DNA of 64,000 nucleotides from Diplocarpon mali (taxonomy: Eukaryota; Ascomycota; Leotiomycetes; Helotiales; Drepanopezizaceae): the NCBI GenBank assembly GCA_024741835.1, contig JAENRP010000079.1, positions 1 to 64,000 on the forward strand, read 5' to 3'. The notes beneath the pieces were generated by a model. The model worked only from the letters and a program-made list of their open reading frames with translations, ran no database searches and was not told the DNA's origin. Each line of letters begins with the position of its first letter. Within the stretch, counting starts at the first letter, position 1. A program made the position numbers and the translations under genes. Shown piece by piece: positions 1 to 11,100 of the stretch.

Positions 1-1360
1 ATTATATAACTTGCTATATGACTTAGCGGCTTCGCTAAGAAGCCCGCTTACCTTAAGTAGCTTGTAGTTAGAGAGCTCTTATAAATTAAGACACTTAACA
101 TCGTCGTTTGCACCTTATACTTCTTCGTGCCCTCTCTTCTAGTTTACTATCAAGTTCACTATCTGAGAACCTCCTTGCTATAGAGACTACTGCAAGGGGA
201 TTCTAGCTTTTATGCTTTGGAAGTAATCGAAGGTTTTAGACCGATGGTAATGAGTAAGGGGGGTTGTTTTATATTATTTAATAATGATTACAAGTAGAGA
301 GATTAAATTAAGGCAGGAGACTATTGCAAGGGACTTTGGCTATTTACACTTTGGAAGTAATCGAAAGCCTTAGCCTTATAGTAATGAGTAAGGGGGGGTT
401 GTGTTACTGTTTTAATAATTATTACGAGTATAGAGATTAAATTAAGGTAGTAGACTACTGCAAGGGACTCTAGCTTTTATACTTTGGAAGTAATCGTAAG
501 CCTTAGCCTTATGGTAATGAGTAAGGGGGGTTGTTTTGTATTTTTAATAATGATTACGAGTATAGAGATCGAATTAAGGTATAGACCTACTGCAAGGGGA
601 TTCTAGCTTTTATGCTTTGGAATTACTCGAAAGCCTTAGCCTTATAGTAATGAGTAAGGGGGGGTTGTTTTGTATTTTTAATAATGATTACAAGTAGAAA
701 GATCGATTTAAGGCAGGAGACTACTGCAAGAGACTCTAATTTTTATACTTTAGAAGTAATCGAAGGTTTTAGACCGATGGTAATAGGTAAGGGGAGGTTG
801 TTTTGTATTTTTTAATAATGATTTCGAGTATAAGGATTAAATTAAAGTAGCAGACTACTGCAAGGGGATTCTAGCCATTTACACTTTGGAAGTAATCGAA
901 AGCCTTAGCCTTATAGTAATTAATAGGAGGGGATTGTTTTGTATTTTTAATAATGATTACGAGTATAGAGATTAGATTAAGGTAAGAAACTACTATAAGA
1001 GGATTCTAGACTTTTATACCTTAGAAGTAATCGAAAGCCTTAGCCTTATGGTAATGAGTAAGGGGGGATTGTTATATATATTTTAATAATAATGATTTCG
1101 AGTATAGGGATTAAATTAAGGTAGGGTACTACTGTAAGGGACTTTGGCTATTTACACTTTAGAAATAATCGAAGGCCTTGAACTTATGTAATTAATAAAA
1201 GGGGATTGTGTTACTGTTTTAATGATGATTACGAGTATAGAGATCGAATTAAGGTAAGAAACTACTGCAAGGTAGGGATCTAGCCATTTACACTTTACAA
1301 GTAATCGAAAACTTCAAGTTGGAATGGATAGTAAGGGGATTGTTTTCTATTCGGTAGCAA
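1..1360. repeat. AT-rich satellite, about nine 134-bp tandem units
   Basis: A unit beginning near the motif GACTACTGCAAGG recurs at about 185, 319, 453, 584, 719, 853, 988, 1126 and 1260, giving periods of 131 to 137 bp. Each unit also carries a G-rich block (GTAATGAGTAAGGGGGG) followed by an AT-rich block (TTTTAATAATGATTACGAGTA). Copies differ mainly by C/T and G/A changes, which is what repeat-induced point mutation leaves in ascomycete repeats; that cause is inferred. No open reading frame is present. The array continues to the left edge, so its true length is unknown, and it ends sharply near 1360 where GC content rises. Confidence 0.85.
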
Positions 1361-4016
1361 TATGAACTACGATACGGTGGATCCCGCCGGACGACCTCTG
1401 ACTCTCCGGCTCCGAAGATTCGAATGGGATACTGCCAAAGTATCTACAACGCGACCGGTGCGTTGTGACCCACCGGCCCCGAAATGAGGAAACCGAGTCG
1501 CTCGGTGGCAGCGCACGGACGTGTCAGCGCGCCACAAACTCGGCCGCTGCCCCGGTCTACTGTAGAGCTGTCGACAGCCCTCGGCCAAGACCCGGATATC
1601 ACAATGTCAGGGATTTCGGCCTTCCACCGGATGACTCTCACGCCGTGGCGTGCGAGGGACGGTCGCTCGAGAATCCGAATCCGAATCGAGTCCCGGTCGT
1701 CCGCCCTCAAGAACTGTATCGTATCCGTCGCCCCCCGCCACAAGGTCTCATCTGCGCCCCTGGCACCACGGCCCAAGTTTACATCTCATCAGAGCCAGGC
1801 GAGCCGGGTATCTGAACGCGCAATCTGAACGTGCATGTACGCCGCTATGGTCCGGCCATTCCAAGATGCCCGGCAGATCTGAACGGAACCTCGCTCTCTC
1901 CGAGCGCCCACTGCACGCCAATCATTCATTCCGTCTTCGCGCGAGAGGACCCCGGTTTATGGAGTGGCTCGACGCATTCGAGCCGTGATGCGACACCTCG
2001 TTCGTGAGAGGGGCTCCGAGAACGTCGGGTTGCGAACGACGCGCTGGCCGACAGACGCCCGAAGCCAGTCGTGCCTTGACAAAGCACTTGCCTCGGAGAC
2101 GGGTCCCTGCTCGGGGTGACGCGAATCCAGAGTCTCTGGAGCTGCCCTCGGAACACTGAGACGAAAACCTGCCAAGACGGCATCTGTCAGGAGAGTCCCA
2201 GGCGTTCATACATTTCTTCCTACTGCCAGCAGATATTGCGCAGGCGAACCTCCCCGGGGCCATGCCCCCTTTTCGTCGGCTTCTGTCCTCTCCCGAGAAC
2301 GGTCGTGGCGCTGAGCGACACCTTCCGCCGCGCGAGCCTAGACGCGAAGAAGGCCGAGAAGTCGCCCCAGATATCACTTTCCAAAGTGTATTCTCCAAAG
2401 GCAAGCCGGAAGGTTAAGGGTGATGGACAGACCTGCGTTTCGCGATATTCCGGCTGGTTCACGTGCAGCAAGGCCGTGAGGCGATAGGCAGAGATGATGG
2501 ACTGCGTTCCGAGATGAGCCCGTTGTTGGTAGGTCGAAGCCGGAGAAGAACCGACCGGATTCCGACCAATCCACATTGAGGAGCTAGAAAATTTGGGACT
2601 TCCAAGCACGGAGATTCCGGGATGAGGAAAAAGGAAGACGAGGCCGATTGAGAGGGTGGAGGAAGCAGCGAAGAGTGATTTAAATCAAGAGGGAGTTGTG
2701 CTAGACCCGCACTTCGCAAAGAGAAGAGGAGAGCGAGGCGGCCGAGTCGGGTCAGGCGAAAGGTCCACGCGAGAAACGAATATCCAGACTGCGTGGGTAG
2801 GTGAGTTGGTTGTCGCGATGGCGGAGAAACAGACTCGCATCGCCCAGCCGAACGGTGTCGAACTCGAGAAGCAGGAGAAATGAGCCATGAAGAAACTCAA
2901 GGGACAAGCAGGTGCTGCCCCATGGTGACCGCTTGATAGCTTCTCCACCAAGAGGAAGCCCATCGAGAATCGGACATGGACGGATCACGGTGCCACCCTG
3001 GCCATTGCTCTGTTACTCACGACCCTCTCCTGATGTACAAGAGTAGACAACAGGAAGGCGACGACACCTTTGTGCGGTGATCTAGTACGGTCCCGCAGGA
3101 TGTCATGATCTTAGGCGCGCGATACGATCAATACAATCTCATTCTATGCCGTGCGCATCGATCTTGGGATCGACAAGATACAACAGATATTAATGGCAGG
3201 CGCATGCCTATCCCTCTACTCGCACAATCGAACAGGAGACTCGTTGCTCGAGTGGACTGTCGACCGAGGGAAAGGCTCGAACATGAGGCTGCGGGCGCTT
3301 AGATGGAGTGTCGCGAGAGTGTTCAGTGTCAAGGTCGTCTAGATCTGCAGGTCGTCTTATGACTAATTCTCCTGTCTGCTCGGATGAAAAAGGGGGCTAA
3401 CGGCAGCGGCAGCGGCAGCGGCAACGGCAGCGGCAACGGCCCCACAGATCTAGTTCCAGGGGCGGGCCGTTCCTGCGATCCCATTGTACTTTGCCTTGAA
3501 GCAGAGACTCTCCTCTTTTCCCCTCACCAACAACCACAGTCATTCACTGCCCCTCTCGGTTTCGTTTGGGACATGCACTTGGATTGAACGGCTGCTCCGT
3601 CTTCTGCAACAGTCAGTGGCTGCTTCTGCAGGTGCTTCTGCAGGCTTAGTCTCCCGCTCATGTTAATCGGTGATTCCAGTGCCCACAGCCTCCTGGGTTA
3701 CTCTTACCCTCGGCTCTTCCCCCGTAACCCCTCCCATATCTAGGAATCAATTGTTTGGTCGCCGTGAAGGGGAGCTAGCTCTCGATCTGGAGCGAAGCCC
3801 TGCCTGGGATCTCCAGCTCGTACGCTCTTGGGGTAAGGGCTGCTGCTCCGCCAGCCTCGACACTTGACCCCACAATCCGCGATAAGATAGCCGAGACACC
3901 GGTACCACTCTTCGACCGTTGACCGTCTCCCGAGGCTACCAATCCAGAGCCTCACTGCCTCCCCTCCCCGACTCGGGGCCAGCAGCGGAGAATTTCTCTC
4001 GTGTGGGGTGACGACC
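1361..4016. other. Intergenic, GC-rich, no credible gene
   Basis: Many short overlapping open frames occur on both strands, but none shows a recognisable domain, consistent splice sites or a frame clearly preferred over the others. A short GGCAGC/GGCAAC repeat sits near 3399-3440. The last few hundred bases are presumably the promoter and 5' leader of the RdRP gene that starts at 4017. Confidence 0.5.
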
Positions 4017-7000
4017 ATGACATCAGGTATCCCGGAGCCTCCTGGCACGCCGAGTCGCCGAATCGCAACTACCAGGACCGACGACAGCACTCTCGACTCC
4101 AGTGTGCTCGGTACTAGGATTGACTTGGTATGCAGCGAGTGGGACCTAGGCTTGAGCTTCGACAACCCGGGTTCAATCGAGTACAAATGCTGCGAGGTCA
4201 TCCGGTTCTGTTGCCACAAGAAAATATTTGACCGGGCTTATCAGGAGTTTACAAGAGAGGCCACTACGATCTATCAAGGCTGGATCAACAAACCACGAGG
4301 TGAACGCGGCACTATTCCTGATGCTACGCGCCGGAGAAGGAGACCCGTGAACCCTGCCGAACGAGAAGAGTTGCTGCGATGTTTCCTTGCAACGTTCAAA
4401 CACTTTCGAGACGCCTTCCAGAGATTGAACGGGGGCACTCCTCCTTCGATCAAGCTCAAGGCAGATGGCTACAGGCGACAACTGAAGCAGGAGGCCGCGA
4501 TAGTGCCGATTCCGAGTCTCCTCAGTCCTAGCCCGAGGGTCAGCAGCGACAAGCGTCAACGGGAGGAGCCCTTCGCTGATGTTCCGTCCACGAAGAAGTC
4601 GAAAGAGACCAGGGATCCAGATCTTCCCCCGCATCAACCTCCTCGCATGGCACCACCACGAGGTCGCCCACGGATGCAAGAATCTAGGCAGCCACGCAGC
4701 GCAAATACTAGTTTTGCTTCAACCGTGCCCTCGGTCTTCTCTCAGGAGGAGCAGTCTTCTTCTTTCCAGAATACTCAGACGACGCTGCCGGACACCGGCC
4801 TGGGGCAAGAGTCGCAGGACGCTCTCACACCATGGCAAGATGACAGATATGTGTGCAGCTCGGATTACCGATCGAGTAGCTTCGATGCTCATGTGAGGGG
4901 CCTACTAGAAGAAGAGATTCTCAATGATCATTCTTCGACCGCCCCGGTGAGCCCCGCGGAAGAGAAACTATCCCAAGATCTGCTTGAGTTCGCGATTGAC
5001 AACGCGTCCAGGCCGGACGGCGAGCCAAGTGAGACGGACGCCGAAAAGCGCTTCAGGGATCAGCTCCAAGGAACATTTCGTGAGTTCCCCCCATCCGGTG
5101 GTTCGGCTTCGGTCTGACTGGGACAGCTGAACTACCTCGCTCCCTAAGTCGCGCCGCCCCTTGTTTTGCTTACGAGATATTACGTGTCTTCCTGCATGCT
5201 GACGTTCCCATCTCGCTATACCATGGCGATGTAGATGCGAGCTGGCGTGACTATGGTGTGCTTTGGCGCTCGCTGCGGGACCTGGAAGTCCTGCGAGGCA
5301 AACCGTTCCCGGAGCGGTCGAGTAAGGAAGCTTGGGCATGTGCACTGAAGAACTACGAGAAAGGGTTTCACGCAGTGGTGCTCGCTGGCTCGCTCGTCTT
5401 CGCCCCCGATGAATGTGAGCGTGTTTTCAGATTGAAACTGGCTCCTCTCAAGCTGGACAAGTCCCACAGGCTTGGCCGTCGGTTCGGGCACGATCGGTTC
5501 CTGGAAATCAGTATTCCAGCGCTCTCCGGCCGGAAAATACCCAAGAGCCTAGCCTGCCTCGGAAAGCGTGGAGCATCTATCGTCATTGAATGGCTGGTTG
5601 ACGGCACCCATCATCTCATCGGAAGGGTCTGGAAACCTTTCATGGTGAGAGAGAACGACCGGCCGAGGAAGAATATCTTTGCAAGGGACGCCGAGAAAAC
5701 CGACCCCACGTTCCGAGTATACTTCTTCGCTGTTGAAGGCTGCACCGGCCGCCCAGCATTGTCCATTCCGCAGTTGCTCAACTGTGTACGGCCCACTGAG
5801 GAAAATGAATGGCAACCTTTCCTGAAGCTTTTCAACCGAACAACGCTGGGTACGACGATCCACACCCAAGTTTCTTCAATAGCGGCTGATGAGCATGTTA
5901 GCACTTTCGCGGAACGACTCCACCCTTGTACTCCCGCCGGAGCAAATCAGGGTTGTCCCAAATGATATTGTGTTTGACAACGATCCAAACAACGTGATGA
6001 ATGACGGGGCCGGTAAAATCTCTCCCAGTCTAGCACTAAAAGTCACTCAGAAGCTTGGTCTGTCATACCTCCCCGCCGCCTTCCAGGGTCGAATTGGCGA
6101 GGCCAAGGGCCTATGGGTCACAGACCACCATTTTAGGGGCCAAGAGGATTGGATTGAAACATATCCCTCGCAGCGGAAGTGGGAAAGGGTGAAGAGCGAC
6201 GATGAGGAGTGGCATGATCCCAGTCACCGCACGTTTGAGGTGTTGAAGTGCTCTGGCCCGCTGAAATCCGCCGACCTGAATTTCCAGTTCCTGCCGCTGT
6301 TGATGGACCGGGCGAGAGACAAGGCACTCATGAAACAAGTCCTCTCTGACATCCTGAAGGGCGGGTTGAGCGCGAAAGTCGAGGAGATCAAGACGGCGAT
6401 GGATGACCCTCTATCCCTCCGTCAATGGGTTCGTGCGAAGAATGCAAATCTCAAGGACCGCCAGCTAGGCGTCATTACTTACAAAGCCGGGATACCGGCT
6501 GTCCGCGAGGAGCGCTTGAACGCCTTGCTAGATGCTGGTTTCGTCCCGCAGGGTCTCAGGTTCCTGAGAGACCTGACGAAGGCCGTCGTCAAGGACGCGG
6601 GCGAGGAGCTGAAGGCGAGGCTGAACATCGAGGTGAGAAGGTCGACCTATGCATATATGGTGCCGGACTTCTGGGGAGTTCTTGAAGCCGACGAGGTTTA
6701 CATGGACTTCTCATCCTTTGATGACCACGTCTTAGGATTCTCCGGACCGAAGATCGGCGGCGAGGTCCTCGTGGCCAGATCGCCCGCGCATTTCGTCAGC
6801 GATATCCAAAGAGTCAAATCGGTCATCAAGGCGGAGCTGGTCGGCCTCAAGAACGTGATTGTCTTCTCTACGAAGGGAAATCCCTCTCTGGCCGCTATGC
6901 TGTCTGGGGGCGATTTCGATGGGGACATCGCGTGGGTGTGCTGGGAGCCATCGATCGTGGGCAATTTCGAAAATGCAGAAGTACCCCAAACCATCGACCT

Positions 7001-8111
7001 GGTCGGGAGAGGTCTGCTTGGGCAAGACAAGAGGACTTACAGGGACCTCGTGCGCGGCGTCAGGCCCGAAGACCAGACGTCGGAATTCTTGAAACGCAGC
7101 TTCGAATTCAACATGCGCCAGAGTCTGCTCGGCATAGTCACTGCCTTCAAGGAGAGTGTGTGCTACACGCAGAAGGATGTGGACACCGAGGAGGCCAGGA
7201 TACTGAGCCAGCTCGCGAGCTATCTTGTAGATGCAAAGAAACAAGGTTACATCTTCGACGAGGACTGCTGGGCGGCCGTGAAAAAAGACGTGGTCCCGAT
7301 CAAGACGGTCCCGATCAAGTACAAAACAGAAGACCCTGTCGCCGGCGCAGACCACATCATTGACCACCTGAAATGGGAGGCCCAGGAGGCCCTCGAGAAG
7401 GCGATGGTAGATTTCTATGCCAAGGATTCCAAGCTACTCGGCGACGCAAATCACACCCGAGACCTGCAACCAGGAACCCAGTTAGAGCCCGAGCCTCCCT
7501 CCTGGGATATAGACCTGGCGCAGTACTATTTCAACATGGCCGAGCTCTCTGCGGATCCTCAGGTAAGGAGGCTGTTGGATGATCTGGAAACAGACATTTC
7601 GGAATTGAAGAAGACATGGCTCCAAAAATTCCGAAGTCGCAACAAGAGCAACCGAAACCCCAACAGCAAGGACGAGGAAGAATCGATATCCGACTTTGCA
7701 GAATTTGTCGGCAATCTTCATGACAGATTCCACAGCATCCAGCCTCGGCAAGAGACGCTTGTGTCGAGATTTCTGACGGCGTCTCCGGGCCATAATTCCG
7801 AGCTCTCTCCGTGGGAACTGCTCAAGGCGTCGACGGCCGTTGCATCTTACGCAAATTTCAGACGCCCGCGGAATCCCTCAAAGCTTCCCGTTAGCATCTT
7901 CGTCTGGTGGATGGCGGGGAGGCAGCTGATGCATCTCAAGGCGATGTGCGGCGAGAACCCGCCGCACCTCATCACCGAGACGATGTACAGCTGCCTCAAG
8001 CCCGACACCTCGGGTATCAGGCGCCTGGTCAGCAACGGGCAAGCGTCGAGCTTGGCGGATAATGCTAGCATAGCCAACGTTGACGACCTGGAAGCCATAG
8101 ATGACGATTAA
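4017..8111 (+). CDS. RNA-dependent RNA polymerase, QDE-1 type
   Basis: This is a cellular RdRP that copies single-stranded RNA into dsRNA for the RNA-silencing (quelling) pathway; QDE-1 of Neurospora is the best-known fungal member. Exons are 4017-5079, 5235-5849 and 5902-8111, with introns of 155 and 52 bp (donors GTGAGT and GTACGA, acceptors TAG), giving 1295 aa. The catalytic DFDGD triad motif is at residues 897-901 (6912-6926) inside a GGDFDGDIAW context. The second splice joins FNRTTLA to LSRNDSTLVL and restores the conserved stretch just before the double-psi beta-barrel region. Residues about 120-330 are rich in Ser, Pro, Gln and Lys and look disordered. Length fits QDE-1 relatives (about 1400 aa). 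The first ATG in frame is 4017. Which fungal RdRP clade it belongs to cannot be told by eye. Confidence 0.93.
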
Positions 8112-9010
8112 GTAATCTTTGGATTGACCATACCGACAGGGCTTCGAAAGAATAGGTCTTTGGGATGATGCGGGATGAGTGATGGCTGAATGTACCCGAA
8201 CTGGTTTGGGATCTGCGGCGTCTGATGAGTGCGAGATGTGATGGACAAGAACATCACTTTTGGGCTGTGAGACCGGGCTCTGAGGCGTCGGTGTCTCGGC
8301 GCAGCGATCTTGGTAGCCGCCGGCAAAATATCAGGATCTCGGCGCGGATTAGTCGGCGCAGATACGGGACTTTTTTTTTTTTTTTGCGTTTTGCATCGTG
8401 GCGATAGTGGCAAGCTGGTGGGTGGAAGCCGGCCTCTATCCTCGGATCAAGGAAATGATCTCTCTCTGGATGGGATTGGATGGTGCTCTTCCCTGACGCG
8501 CCTTTACCTTGGATCATTTCTCGGGACCCAGCTTCGCCGTCTTCCCAGAGGCGGCTGCGGCCACCGGCCTCCCTCCAGCATTCGACGCCGACGTTGGAGA
8601 ACACGCCAGGATCCTCCCCGCTGCCTCTCGTGATCCCGTCAGGCGCTGTCGTGAGCCCCTCCTCGACCGACAGATCTGCCCGCGCGCCACCCCCTCTGTT
8701 CGACGGCATCCGATTGCCTCCGTGCCAACCCTCCACTCCTACGACAAGCCATCCGCGACCCTGCAGAGATTCGCAGGACAAGGCAGCCCGCCCCTGGGTG
8801 CTCGAGCAGGGTGATGGGACGATGCATCCACACGTATGCTGGAGCGCGAACCTGCTCGCCTTTGGCTAGACGGGCGGTGAGCTGCGCTCCCAGGCCTCCA
8901 CGCAGAGTCAGCGCCGGACGCAGGGTGCTGCCTGTCAGGGTAGGTCCCCATGGACGCCTCCGCGATGGTAGATGGATCATGTCCGCGACCGCCGACGCGT
9001 GTCAACAATT

Positions 9011-9198
9011 CCTCGCTTAATCTGTGCCGGTGGATGAGACGTGTCACGGGGGGTCCTGCAACCCTCACAGCCTGCGGCTCTGTTGAGAGTCCCCGGTCCA
9101 ACTTCCTCGCTTTATTTATGCCGATTAATCAGATGTTACTGGGGGGCCCTGCAACCCTCATGGCTTGCGGATCTGTAGATGCTCCCCGGTCTAACCTC
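9011..9198. repeat. Two-copy 94-bp tandem duplication
   Basis: Copy 1 begins at 9011 and copy 2 at 9105, both with CCTCGCTT. Both share blocks such as CCTGCAACCCTCA and CCCCGGTC. Most differences between copies are transitions, as expected after repeat-induced point mutation. Confidence 0.7.
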
Positions 9199-10425
9199 CA
9201 CTCGAGATCCCCGTCACTCGGCGAGAAAATCCCAGGCCCAGAGCATCAGCGAGCCAAAGTGTCTGCGACCCTCCTGTACCGCGCAGGCATACGAAGCCTG
9301 GGTTTCCCTACCTAGACGAATATGGACAACTAGATGGGACACTACACGGACTGGGATACATCCGCCTGACCCGAGCACATGAGTCGGACAGACCTCCCGG
9401 CTGCCAGCACGCATCTTGAGCATACCTGATATGAGCTTCACGATTTGATCCTGGCTCTAGAGCAGAACTAGCGCAGGCTTTGCAGGTTGGGTCGGAGGGC
9501 TATGAAGAGGGCTAGGAGGCAGGGGGCAGGGGGGTAAGAAAGGCGAGACCTGGGCGAGAAGTACATCTACATAATCAGCCTCGTAGCTACTGAGCCGGAG
9601 GTTCCACGTTCGTTCTAGAGACCCGATTCACCATCCGGGGCTTTGCTCCTTGCCCGGTATGTCTCCGACCAGTCTCCCATTCCTGGGTCTCTCTCAGAGC
9701 CACCCCCTCTCTACCTCTGGATATAAGCGGATCTAATCTGCGGATCTATTCGCAGCCAATAGATACCACGAAAGGCATCCTCTTCACCCGACTTTACGAT
9801 GCCGACGAGATACGACCCACCAAGCCCGAAGCAATCGCACCGCGACTCCCGAACCTAACCCAGCCCTGAACATGTCGGCGCCCCTGGCCCACTCGACCCG
9901 AAAGACCGTCGAGCCCCCCCCTGGATCACTCCCCGCCTCAACCAACCAAAAGGGCCAGCCCTCAGACATGCCTTGCTCCCCCCCCCTCTCTCACACCGCT
10001 CAGATTCGGCAACCCTAGCAAGAAAGACGAAGAAGAAGAAGACGCCGATCAGATGGGCGGTCCTCCTTGAAAAAAAGGGGGTAGAAGGGAACGCGAAAGG
10101 CTGAACAGGGAAAAGCGACGAGGCGAACAGGAACACCAAAAGACATGCAGCAGCAGGTATTCGCCGGTGGCCCCCCACCCCTACCCACCCACCGGTCTGA
10201 GGCTTGCGGGTGGCAGAGCGGACGGGACGCCCATTTGTCTTCGGCCTGTGGTCGTGTGGCACTCGGTGACACGTTCGGGCTACTTGTGCCGCGGTGTCTA
10301 TGTGTTTGGGGAGCTGCTCCTCTCAGATTGTGATTGTTGTGGCTGTGAATACTCGCGGCTAGGGTAGACATGTCCCACCGCCAGCGAGTGGCGTTTCTTC
10401 TGTATTTTCCGAAAGATATATACAT

Positions 10426-10446
10426 NNNNNNNNNNNNNNNNNNNNN
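10426..10446. other. Assembly gap (21 N)
   Basis: A run of N; the flanks are AT-rich (left) and C/G-rich (right). It lies in non-coding sequence. Confidence 0.99.
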
Positions 10447-11100
10447 CCTCCCCGTCGCAAAACACGCTGCAGCCCAGCCCCCCCCGATCGGGAGAGCCGG
10501 CGCACGAGAACAGATCGGGCCCGGGCCCGGGGCCTTGCCGCCGACGGCCCGCAGCGTAGTCGGACCCGAGTAGCCAAACAACCAAGTAGCCGATCCCATC
10601 CCAGAGCCCACGTGGGACCAGATCCTCCCCTTCCCTTCCCCTTCCCCTTCCCCTTCCACTTTTCCTTCCCCTTTCAGATCCGAACCCAAGCCGAGCCAAG
10701 CGCAATCACGTGTCCCCGCACCAGGCCTCTGGCTCGCGGGACCGAGTGCTGCCGCCTTGCGGGCCGGCTCGGCTCGGCTCGGCTCGGCGTGGCGTGGCGT
10801 CAGGCGTCCGTCTCGCTTGGAGAAAAAGGAGGGGCTGGCTGCGGGTTGACTACCGGGACTTGGAAGTCTGGTTTGGAAGCTTGGAACTCGGCCTAGAGAG
10901 ATAGGGCGGGACGGGACGGGACGGGACGGCTTGGAGGGAGGAAATGCCGGGCGTTGAGAGTGGTTCCCGAGCGGAACCGTAGCAGGGTCGGGAGGGAAGG
11001 CTGCGTCGCTGTGTGCATGGGCTCACGCCGCATGATGTATTCGTGACCCTCCACAAGAGGTAGGCGAGCGGGCAAGCGCACAAACGAGGCAGCTCAGCCC

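Larger units (their letters stand above)
8112..11100. other. Intergenic, no gene recognised
   Basis: About 3 kb between two gene ends (RdRP 3' end on the left, tRNA dehydratase 3' end on the right). It contains a poly-T run at about 8372-8384, a 94-bp duplication at 9011-9198, a polypyrimidine run (CCCTT-like) at about 10623-10675, an assembly gap, and GC-rich pentamer repeats (GGCTC near 10768-10790, GGGAC near 10905-10930). Open frames here are short and overlap on both strands without domain signals. Confidence 0.5.

Noticed and set aside
1367..2719. Several overlapping frames of 60-160 codons on both strands
   Set aside because: No frame has domain signals, splice logic or a preferred composition; they are what GC-rich non-coding DNA gives.
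6732..7367. Minus-strand frame of 211 codons
   Set aside because: It lies antisense inside the RdRP catalytic region, and its openness follows from the codon bias of the real gene.
8254..9441. Frames of 100-175 codons on both strands
   Set aside because: They overlap each other and the RIP-like duplication and contain no recognisable domain.
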